The translations under genes were made by a program, and so were the position numbers. DNA of 64,000 nt from Ditylenchus dipsaci (lineage: Eukaryota; Nematoda; Chromadorea; Rhabditida; Anguinidae): contig SADC01000089.1 in NCBI GenBank assembly GCA_004194705.1, positions 1 to 64,000 of the forward strand, read 5' to 3'. Below the pieces are notes generated by a model, which searched no databases, was not told the origin of the DNA, and was given only the letters and a program-made list of their open reading frames with translations. Shown in pieces: positions 55,181 through 64,000 of this stretch. Each line of letters opens with the position of its first letter. The stretch's first letter is position 1.

Positions 55181-57049
55181 CTATAACAAAAAAATACTAA
55201 TTTTTAACACGGGAAGCCATGACTGCAAGACCAGCACATTCTAGTGAAGAATTTCACGTAGAATCCAAATCTGAAAAATTTTTCTCAAAAAGGCAGTTTG
55301 ACTCGATTCTCTGACCAATTTTTGAATAGTGTCAAATGTGACTTGGGTATGTTCATAAAATCAACTAGTACTCAAATATTTTATATACACTTGTATAATT
55401 TCAATAGTTCGTTAGAGAGCGCAGGAAATCAGCTTTCAAATGACATATTGTTTAGGTATTAATCCTATATACTAAAAGAGAGTTTGTGTCCGTCCGTCCG
55501 ATTTTGTCTCAAAAATGTCTCAAAATTGTCGTTTGAAAGTTGGTCTCAAGAGGAGTCTTTTGAAGCGAGAGTATTGTAGTAGGCTCATTATTATCTCTTG
55601 AGCATGTTGAGCAGTTGGCTCTCTCGGATGATTTTGTGGTCGAGTTTCGTTTTGGTTTTGTGAATCATCCAGATACTGGGATTGTATTTTTTTGTTTTTG
55701 AAACAAACTTTTGGGCTCGAGTCTTTTAAATTTCTTGAAACATTTCTTGATTTAAATATGACTCATACTGCAATCCAAGTGCTTCAATAATGGTAAATAC
55801 TTGAAGTACTTGGACTGTTCTATGGTTCATAATTAAGTCTCAAATTGAAGATTAAATGAGTAAAGGTATTTAAGGAAGACTTATCATGATGTGGTCTCAT
55901 TGTTGTTTTAATTTTTACCTAATTTTTCTCGAGCATGCTTTGTTTTCGTCAATCGTATCTGACTTTGACTCAAGCATAAATCATGGTACATTCCAGCTGC
56001 CGCGATAATGGTAAATACTTTAAATGGTTGGGCTGTGCTGTGATTTATGGTTGAGTCTTAAAGTAAAAGTAACTAAGTCGAAGCACTTGAGAAAAAGTGT
56101 GACTTCAAGCATACTATCGTGAATCACAGTTAATCCTTCTCAATTTCCGCTGCTCATGTTACCTTGTCATTTTTCACATGTCATGGTCATGTCTTCGTCT
56201 CATAGTTGTGTTTTAACAACATCTCTCACAGTCCTGTCTCATGTGACTTGGTAATGGCTCATTTCTCATGTTAAATGTCCCATATGATAATGTGTCACAT
56301 GTCATTCTTTTGATCATTCGACTTTCTGCTTAAATTAGTTGTGATCATTATTTATTCGTGTCATTTGCAGGTGCTCATGTCAGGAGTCGTCTAATCTCAC
56401 TATTCAAGCGTTCGAACCGGTGGCTCCCTTTTTCTTTGGTTGAAGCAAGCTTTCCTGTCAAATGCCTCAAGAATAAAGTTCACGAAACCACAGTAATATC
56501 ATTGTCTGTATTTGTTTGTCAATAAAGTTTGGTGGTTTTACATTTTCGTGTCTCAAATTTTTTCTTCGTGTGATCTCATGTGTATCATCAGTACTGTGCG
56601 TCAATAAAAATTCTATATGTGTGTGCCCTATCGCTGTTTAGGGGGATCACATGTCTTCTGTGTAGTTTGATACATGTTTTTCATTATGAAAAACATGAGG
56701 GCTGTATGCATAAAGAGAATGTAAAATTGCATAAGTAAATATTCTGAATCGAACGTCGATTATACGAGGCATTTGATTACGATAAATGATTTCAAGAATA
56801 TTGCTTACGATGATTCGCTTTTACGAAAATATATGTTGATTCAATAGAAACGATCGAGAAAAAGCTTTTCACTAATTCAAAAGAGCAATTCTGGCTGCAT
56901 TGAATGTAGATGGGATGAGCCAATGAGTTAGAGCATTGCCGGAGAAGGAAAAATTATACAAGATAACATGCGAAAGCCGCATGGAACTGAGTCATACAGC
57001 CTGAAACATTGAATGCGAACAGATACCTGCATTACCAAAGCACATTTTA

Positions 57050-57480
57050 ACTTTAAAAAGAAATGCAATAGTCATAGGTTATAAGAAATCTCAAGTGATA
57101 AAGGAATTTGTAATGGAACCAGGCTTCAGATTTTAGATACAAAAGAAACATGTACCAGATGTTCAGTCATTAGACAACAATGATCAAAATATGAAGAAGT
57201 ATTTACAAAGAATCACACTTATTGACGACAAAAAGCATCTTTTCCAACTAAAAAGGCATCAATTCCGATAAAAGTAGCTTTCTCCTGTAACGATAAATAA
57301 ATCCCAGGGTCAAACTTTTGACTTTATAGGATTAGATCTCAGCCAAGAAGTTTTTTACCATGGGCAGCTCTATGTTGGAATTTCAAGAGTCAGATCATGG
57401 TATTGTATTAAGATAAATTGGCTGAATCTAAAAAAGACGAAAAACTCACAAGAAATGTTGTGTTTAAAGAAATATTGTTA
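57050..57480 (+). pseudogene. Helitron PIF1-like helicase C-terminal remnant
   Basis: In shifted frames with stops one reads NAIVIGYKK, KRHQFRXIKVAFS, then a relic of the NKSQGQTFD helicase motif, FYHGQLYVGISRVRS and a trailing basic part. This is the order of motifs V-VI in Helitron helicases. Several stops and shifts make it non-functional. Confidence 0.7.
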
Positions 57481-57689
57481 AAAAGGGCGGAAAATATGAC
57501 GTGAATTATATAAATGATCGAGAAAAATTGATACAATTATTTGAAGTAGTGACTGAAAAAGAATTAAAACGGTATTCTTCATAAATTGCCGCTAAGCTTA
57601 TTTTGAGCTTTCGTATGTTTTTACTTGACTAATTGATCACATTGTATCATGTCTTTTTCTTAATTTTAGTTGTGTATTGATTGCTTTCA

Positions 57690-58700
57690 GTGAATCATGG
57701 TTTCATCAAGTATCGCTGACTTCGCTAAGACGCTCAAGAAGAATAACCCGCGTGGGTGGAAATCTGTTCACAAGGTAAAGAATTTAAAATTTTTTCTGTT
57801 ATTCATGTGTGTATTGATTGCTCTTAGTAGTTCGTGGTCTCTTCAATTATCGACAACTCTGCTCAACGGCGCAAGAAGAATGACTCGCGTGTGGAAATAT
57901 CTTTCGCAAAGGTAAAGAATCTATAATCTTCTGTGATGCAGTTTGTGCATGAATTGCTTTTAGTGGTTCATGCTTTCTCTTCAAAAATCGGTGACTTTGC
58001 TCAAAGGCGTGAGAAAATGACCGCGTGGTGGAAATATCTGTTCACAAGGTAAAGAATTTATAACTATTTGTGATTTGGTTGTGTTTTGATTGCTCTTAGT
58101 AGTTCATGATCTCCTCAAGTATCGGTGACTCTGCTCAAAGGCGCAAAAAGAATGACCCGCGTGGTGGAAATATTTTTTGCAAAAGGTAAAGAATCTATAA
58201 TCTTTATGTGATCCGTTGTGCATAAATTCCTTTTAGACGTTTGTGCTTTCCTCAATATCGGTGACTCCGTTCAAATGCGCAAGAAGAATGACTCGCGTGG
58301 TGGAAATATCTTTTCCACAAGGTAAAGAATCTATAATCTTATTGTGATTCGGCTGTGCATAAATTCCTTTTCGAGTTTGTGCTTTCCTCAAATATCGGTG
58401 ACCCTGCTCAAAAGCGCAAGAAGAATGATCAGCGGTTTGAAAACATCTGTTGCGAAGGGTAAAGAATTTAAAACTATTATGTGATTTGGTTGTGTATTGA
58501 TTGCTTATAGTAGATCGTGATCTTCTCAAGTATCGGTAACCCTACTCAAAGGTGCAAGAAGAATGATCCGCATGGTGGAAATATCTGTTGGAAAGAGTGA
58601 AAAATCTATAATTATTTTGTGATTTGGTTGTGTAATAATTGCTTTTAGTGCATCCATGAGTTGGCTGTGTGAATCGAGGAAGAATTGCAAAATGTCGTAT
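57690..58700 (+). repeat. Tandem repeat of exon-intron-like modules in the Helitron
   Basis: Eight to nine units of about 105-125 bp. Each has GTAAAGAATCTATAATCTT near its start, TTGTGTATTGATTGCTTTTAG about 45 bases later, then TTCATGATCTCCTCAAGTATCGGTGACTCTGCTCAAAGGCGCAAGAAGAATGACCCGCGTGGTGGAAATATCTGTTCACAAG, after which the next GTAAAG begins. Each unit therefore looks like a mini-intron plus an exon of about 75 bp. Confidence 0.8.
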
Positions 58701-59068
58701 CGGCGGACCGAATACCGTGAGAATGTCTAAAGAAAAAATATATTATTGTTGTGCCTATATGTGTTTTTGTTAAATAAATGTGTATTGATCTCTGATTGGC
58801 TCAAAACTATCGAAAGCTTTTTTGTGGGCTAAAAATTATGGAAAAAAATCATTTTTTCATGCTTAGAATTAATCATAATAGAAGCTTTGAGAAATAAAAT
58901 TTTTAAATTGAATTTTTATTTCAGTTTCGAAAAAATGCTTTTAAAGGCACCAGCAAAAACGAGAGCGGCCCGTAGGGCCGCCAAGCACTAGTGATAACTA
59001 AATGTGGAATGTTTGGCCTATAGAAACAATTGTGTTATTTTTTCAAAACGTGTTTTTTACTTAAAAGG

Positions 59069-59393
59069 GCATACCAGCGCGTTACACGGTCAATTTCAAA
59101 TTTGCAAAAGGCGGGGACCAGTCATATTCAAACAAAAATTTTTCAAATGCAAATTTTTTATTCTGTTAAGAGCAATAAGTTATGAAAAGCATGGCATCAG
59201 TTTAATAACATGGGTTGCTCAGTGGTAATGTGCTGATGTAGTCCGAACGTGGTAGAGTTCGATTCCAACACATTGCATAGCTTTGTGTATAAAATGAAAA
59301 ATTTGTATCTAAAAAAAATTCTCGTTTAAATATACCTGGTTTCCACCTTTTGCAAATTTGAAATTGCCGTGTAACGCGCTGGTGTGCCCCTTT
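59069..59393. mobile_element. MITE with TTAAA duplication and tRNA-like Pol III boxes
   Basis: Ends AGGGCATACCAGCGCGTTACACGG and CCGTGTAACGCGCTGGTGTGCCCCT are inverted, between TTAAA and TTTAAA. The inner part (59208-59275) has a tRNA-like A box (GGGTTGCTCAGTGGTAA) and B box (AGAGTTCGATTCC), so the element may be transcribed by RNA polymerase III. Confidence 0.65.
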
Positions 59394-59490
59394 AAATGTG
59401 CAAAATTAAGTGTGATAGAGCCGTTCGAATTTCGATGATGGTTTTTAAACTTTAAGATTAGTTCTGTAAGCAAATTGAGTATGCTGAACC

Positions 59491-59873
59491 AGGCATGTGC
59501 ACGGGCCGAAAACGGGCCGAAGCGGGCCCTGGATTTTCTCTGACTTTTTTCAGACTTTTTAGAAAAAAGTTTATACCATCTGATAGCTAAGATTTCAGGC
59601 TACAAAATGCTTTTTTCCGGGCCGGGGTTTGAAATTTTTTTTGACCAACGGGCCGACTTTTTGGTCGAAAAACCACCTTTTTTTGAAAAGGGTGTTTTTT
59701 TGACCAAAAGCCGGCCCGTTGGTCAAAAAAAATTTCAAACCCCGCCCGGAAAAAGCATTTTGTAGCCTGAAATCTTAGCTATCAGATGGTATAAACTTTT
59801 TTCTAAAAGTCTGAAAAAAGTCAGAGAAAATCCAGGGCCCGCTTCGGCCCGTTTTCGGCCCGTGCACATGCCT
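59491..59873. repeat. 383-bp near-perfect palindrome
   Basis: AGGCATGTGCACGGGCCGAAAACGGGCCGAAGCGGGCCC at the left matches in reverse at the right; the centre lies near 59682 (AAACCACCTTTTTTTGAAAAGGGTG). Few mismatches, so fairly young. The minus-strand frame within it is an artefact. Confidence 0.85.
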
Positions 59874-60544
59874 GTGCTGAACACGATTCCGGTGTCAGAA
59901 TTCCAGGTTAGTTCAGCGAGGATAAAGTTTTTCGTCAAAAATGCTTTTGCAAATATTTGTTAATTTTTTTGAACCTGTTGCTTGACCCTCTGCAAGCTTT
60001 GTTTCGCCTTATTTGAAATCACTTTTTGGTACAGTTTGTTTGCTCATTCAAATGGTAAGATAGGTTTTCTGATCAAATGGCTCTATCACACTTAATTTTG
60101 CACATTTGAATAAAAAACACGTTTTGGAAAAATAACACAATTGTTTCTATAGGCCAAACATTCCACATTTAGTTATCATTAATACCTAAAAAATATGTCA
60201 TTTGAAAGCTGATTTCCTGCGCTCTCTAACGAGCCATTGAAATTATGCAAGTGTATATAAAATATTTTAGTAATAGCTGAATTTATGAACATACCCAAGT
60301 CACATTTGACACTATTCAAAAATTAGTCAAAGGATCGAGTCAAACTGCTTTTTTGAGAAAAAAAATTTGCAGATTCGGATTACATGTGAAAATTTGCACC
60401 AGAATGTGCTGGTCTTACAGTTAGGCCGGGGAGTGTTAATGTAAATTGAATCATAGTAATGGCTTTTAGTTAAAAGAAAAAGGAAATAATATTGTGTTTC
60501 CACCCTTTTAATTGCATTTTCATTTACCCGAAGCTAGAGCCTGA

Positions 60545-60670
60545 AGAACAAAAGCGTGAGTTGATATTCCCTTGATCTTCATCATTTCTTTGATATTCCT
60601 TCATCATTTCTTCTAACGACTCTTTTTTGTAGTGGTTCTCATACAGCTTATCTAACTCTGGTTTCTGGAA
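60545..60670 (-). pseudogene. Duplicate last exon of the GH25 gene
   Basis: About 100-230 bases downstream of the GH25 stop, a minus-strand segment encodes NHYKKESLEEMMKEYQR. It is a diverged copy of NHYNEPSFEEMMKEYHR in the last exon, followed by its own tail ending CSSGSSFG and a stop. It could be an alternative 3' exon or a tandem duplication relic. Confidence 0.5.
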
Positions 60671-60709
60671 TAGGAAGGATGGCTGAAAAATGTCGATTTA
60701 TTGAAAAAA

Positions 60710-63011
60710 TTATTTAAAAAAATCAGCTAACAATATGTCTGCTGATCCTCCGAAGTGCCTGTGATATTCCTTCATCATTTCTTCAAACGACGGTTCATTG
60801 TAGTGGTTCTTATCCACTCTGATCCACTCTGTTTTCTTGACTCCGGACTCCATGGTATACGTGATTTCCATTCTCACATCGCCTTGGTATTGATGAAACA
60901 TAGGAAGCTCCCAGCCACCGAAAGGATTGTATCCCACATTCTTAATATTTTAAGACACTTTTATATTTCTCCCCAAATCACAAAAGTAGCTTACTGGACT
61001 ATTGTTGTAACGAGGCCACCACAATGGCAAACGCTTCAAACCATCGTAGTCTCCAACTGCTTCATGCCAGCCTTCTTTGCTAGTGTATATGCCTACTTTC
61101 AATCCGTGATTCTATAAACAGAGTCTATTAAAATCCCCTTTTTCAAACATTGAATACGTATTCTTAAAATCCTAAAAAAATATATACTTGGAAGGTGTTC
61201 ACAATATCGTGCACAAAATTGCGTTTCTTGCAGAGCCATTCTTGTTCAGAAGTGTTGCTGGGCTTACATGTCCACCCGGAGCCAAACAATTTATTGTTGT
61301 TGAAATGGTCCTTCTCCACATCCACCCAGATTCTGTCTACCTTGTTATACAAATCCTCTCCTAATGCATCGATGACTTTTTCAGCCTAAAAAAATGAGTT
61401 AAAGTTATAGTGAAACATGTATAAATTTGGAGTCGTCCTGCTAAAGTAACTGAAGTAAATATTCTGGTACTGATGAGGCGATGTTTTTGTAGAATTTCGT
61501 GGCCACAGTTTAGTTACATATATGAAAAAACGATATTCCGAAACAGAATTTTTGGCGCTACTGTAATATAACCCCCCAAAAACCGATTTTTTTAGGGATG
61601 GTCAAAAACCATTTTTACACAATAATTTTGCCATAAAAGGACCAGAAAAGCAATTTAAATGGGATTGCGGGCTGTATTGGCAGGGAAGGGAATAATACAG
61701 GGCCACTTCTCGAGATGGTTGGGATACTTAGAGTACTAATTCTCTAAGCGTCTAAGAGTACTTTCAAACCCAGGAACTTGTGGTGCAGGCATAAGTATGA
61801 GTACTTTTCATGACCAAGCCGATCAGCTAGGTGGACCTCGCGGGTTTACTCATAGGCCCAGCACTTTTTGAGTGCTAGGCTAAATTTTTTGGATGCTGGG
61901 CCTCTGGGCCGGCCTTGTAGAACGAGGGGAAATGCTCTTCGGTGAAAAAGCAAAGATGTTAACATAGTTTGAATACTGGGGCCTACCGCATAAATAAACT
62001 CTGGTATGCATGCTTTTTCATGCATCCAGAGTCACTTTCGAGTGATTTGTGTCTAAGGTATGTGGTTGTGCGCATCTCAACTCCAAGCCCCAAGCCCCTG
62101 CGCCCCCGAAGTGGGCGCAGGGGCTTGAGAGTTAGAGATGCGCGCACGCATTTACCTTAGACATGATTCCGAGAAGTACACTTGATCATAAAATGCATAT
62201 AGAGTCTATTTTTGCAACGGCCCGAGTTGAAAAACATGGTAAGCAGCTAAAAAAAGTGTCCCCCTTTTATTCCCTTCCCATCCCAATACAGCCCATAATC
62301 CCTTTTAACTGCTTTTCTGTTCCCTTTATGGCAAAATTATTGCATAAAAATGGTTTTTAGACACTCCCAAAAAGTCGGTTTTGGGGGGGGGTATATGACA
62401 GTAGCGTCGAATTTTTTTATTTATACGACATTCCTATAGGGTTAGAGGTCCCGATTAAGATGCAGTCGTTAAAAAACACCTAAGAAAGTGTTCGAGTCTG
62501 GCCCTTCTCTTTATCTTCCGTAGTTAAAACATTTGGCAGGGTTTTAGCCAAAGATAAAGCTCCGCTTGCGAAAAAATAATAATAAGGGTACCACGAAATA
62601 TTTTTCTAAGTTACCGTGTTTAAGCCAGTGTGCCATTTTTCCAAAAAAATTTGAGTTTTCTGCTATGGAGTGAAAAATTTCCAAGTTTTGTCTTTTGTTG
62701 AATTTTATTGACCGAAAATGCGAAGTATCACTATATCTTGGGTTTATTGTTGTACTGGGACCGGGCTAAGGTGTCACTATATTGAGGTTTCACTATAATT
62801 GCCGGAATGGCGATCTTGAAGGTTTTAATAAAAGAATTATAATAGTAGCTTAATAATAGTAGCTTCTAATGAAAACATTTTAAATATGAAAAAACTTTGA
62901 TTTTCGTAGTCAACCTTAACTTCAAGCATCGATAAGAACCTACTTGCATCTGCGGTGAGTTCTTCTCATCATTCACCTTGGGAAAGATATAGAGTTCCAC
63001 TTTAATTCCAG
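60710..63011 (-). CDS. GH25-type lysozyme-like protein (host), partial gene
   Basis: Exons on the minus strand: 62944-63011, 61188-61385, 60995-61111 and 60710-60940, with GT...AG introns and matching phases. Recognisable features of GH25 lysozymes, as expanded in nematodes: AGIKVELYIFPK (strand), RIWVDVEKDH (with catalytic-type Asp/Glu), a Cys-containing loop, KVGIYTSKEGW, LPLWWPRY, and PFGGWELPMFHQYQGD near the end. They cleave bacterial peptidoglycan. The 5' exons and signal peptide were not found; a frame with FQNH before 63030 may be the preceding exon. The WVDVE motif keeps the acidic pair; activity cannot be judged. Confidence 0.7.
61553..62412. repeat. Palindromic element with nested hairpin repeat copy 4
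   Basis: GGCGCTACTGTAATATAACCCCCC...GGGCTGTATTGG (61553-61678) is inverted at 62282-62410 (CCAATACAGCCC...GACAGTAGCGTCG). Between them lies a copy of the dispersed hairpin repeat (about 61995-62215, stem CAAGCCCCTGCGCCCCC / GGGCGCAGGGGCTTG). A one-arm relative is at 44265-44425. Confidence 0.75.
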
Positions 63012-64000
63012 CTGAATTTGCAAAATTATTAAAAGACATTTACCGTGATTTTGAAAAAGACTTTGTTATCTCGTGTTTTGGCCCAATTTCTTTTTCGGAT
63101 CATCGTGTTGTCTGGCTCTCTCTGATCAACTTTAATTTTAGCCCCCATATTTTTCATAAATATTTTTCGAAAAAATGCGCTTTTGAAAAAAGTTTTGTAA
63201 GAAATTTACGAAAAAAAAAATTCTAAAAACTTTTTTGCCCTAAAAAGACATCTATCCAAGCAATGAAGGGGCGCGGTAAAACTTTTCTTATTTTATATGA
63301 AAGTGCGTTCAATTTACGTGAGAAGGTGAAAAAAAATAAAAAATAAATCTGCCAGCAGAAAGTTGTGACTAAAAGAAGTGAAGGGATGGCTGAAAAATGT
63401 CGATTTTTTGAAATATAGTCGAGTCTCGATATAGTGACACTTTGGTCACGGCTAGTTTGGTTTCGTTTTGGTTTCGATTGGACACCCTGTAATAGAATCT
63501 TTGTTTTCTATTAGAGATTTGTGAGCTCTCAAAAATAAAAGTACATACAAGTAAACAGCCCTCGCTACAGCCAGCCTTTGTTTTCCAGCAAATTAAAATG
63601 AATGAGAACACTGCGAAAAATTTTAGTCGTGTTTTTCTTTTTTTGCAGGACTTCTATCACGAATTTATTTATTTGAGCAAATGTTTTTATGAAGCGAATT
63701 TGGCTGGTTTTTTATTCAGAAGAATCATGAAAGTGGCCCATGGTTCACCTTTATCCCTTACGACAAAAAAACGAATTTCGGTCAAAATATTCTTTCTCAA
63801 AAAGTTATTTTTTGGTTGATAATACGTCTGAAAACAACTTTTATTTGTCGTTTTAAGCGCATTAAAATTACTAGGGATAGGTATAGCTGAAACATGATAA
63901 TAAAAAAATAATGGAAAGGGTGTGGGTCGAGATGTTGGCAGTGCTATTTGCTACCAGTGCTAAATAGATCGATAATTATACAATTCTGAATGTGATTAAC
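63012..64000. other. Right edge, mostly non-coding
   Basis: Likely contains further 5' exons or introns of the GH25 gene. A Tc1-type MITE end (TAGTCGAGTCTCGATATAGTGACAC) lies at about 63416. No other supported feature. Confidence 0.4.

Larger units (their letters stand above)
55463..58991 (+). mobile_element. Helitron, 3.5 kb, helicase degraded
   Basis: Starts TCCTATATACTAAAAGAGAG after an A and ends with hairpin GCGGCCCGTAGGGCCGC, a short spacer and CTAG before a T, the standard Helitron ends. The other arm of the host palindrome at about 60166-60190 preserves the uninterrupted site, proving insertion between A and T without duplication. Inside, about 57050-57420, is a degraded PIF1-like helicase C-terminus. 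A long tandem repeat fills 57690-58700. No Rep domain is seen, so it is non-autonomous. Confidence 0.92.
55226..60417. mobile_element. Old palindromic element, split by a Helitron and nested MITEs
   Basis: CAAGACCAGCACATTCTAGTG at the left end is inverted at the right end as CACCAGAATGTGCTGGTCTT. About 230 bp of each outer arm match (55226-55462 and 60180-60417). After the Helitron the left arm resumes at 58992 (TGATAACTAAATGTGGAATG) and matches the right arm down to about 60080. The nested order, oldest to youngest by disruption, is palindrome, then the MITE at 59069-59393, the 383-bp palindrome at 59491-59873, and the Helitron. Confidence 0.85.

Noticed and set aside
59735..59938. Minus-strand 67-codon frame
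   Set aside because: Lies within a near-perfect palindrome; no domain.

Overview
The window is animal nuclear DNA, AT-rich and full of repeats. Most of it is non-coding. A lysozyme-like host gene near the right end (GH25 family, the type expanded in nematodes) and many introns of 40-60 bases ending in TTTCAG or TTATAG suggest a small-intron invertebrate, most likely a nematode. That placement is inference.

The centre (13257-32737, about 19.5 kb) is one Maverick/Polinton element, a virus-like self-synthesising DNA transposon. It has terminal inverted repeats of about 370-390 bp with AG...CT termini and a near-perfect 6-bp target duplication (AGTACA / AGTACT). From the left it holds: an intron-rich, frameshifted protein-primed DNA polymerase B (13863-19034); a RING-H2 protein (+); a leftward three-gene unit made of an unknown 115-residue protein, a complete TATA-binding protein with two short introns, and a stand-alone PAZ-domain protein; a divergent promoter spacer with five 63-bp repeats and a perfect 16-bp palindrome of the same half-site; and a tightly packed rightward morphogenesis cluster. 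The cluster runs: packaging ATPase with an N-terminal FLYWCH zinc finger, two conserved Polinton proteins, integrase with chromodomain, penton-like minor capsid protein, membrane-active/core-like protein, double-jelly-roll major capsid protein and adenain-like protease. To its right lies a cargo region: two tandem paralogous small membrane proteins, an acidic unknown protein, a spliced Cys-rich duplicated-domain protein, and a secreted, heavily glycosylated pepsin homologue that has lost both catalytic motifs.

The likely logic is this. Integrase and PolB move and copy the element; the ATPase, capsid proteins and protease would package it as a particle. TBP may supply TATA-dependent transcription of the element's own promoters. 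The PAZ protein may bind small-RNA ends and so interfere with host silencing. The RING protein may redirect ubiquitination. The dead pepsin and small membrane proteins are candidates for surface or host-interaction roles. PolB is broken by many frameshifts, so this copy probably needs help to replicate. A sharp change in base composition inside PolB near 18830 suggests the left third was recombined from another lineage.

The flanks (1-13256 and 32738-64000) are built from nested transposon debris: two foldback elements with minisatellite arms and 9-bp target duplications, Tc1/mariner-type MITEs with TA duplications, long palindromes up to 1 kb, hAT remnants, an LTR-like segment, a viral or retroelement glycoprotein fragment, and a 3.5-kb Helitron inserted into an older palindromic element whose other arm preserves the empty site. 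Host gene evidence is limited to the GH25 gene (minus strand, 60710-63011), a Gly-rich exon with an internal stop (54937-55180) and a weak small secreted-protein candidate (48662-49060).
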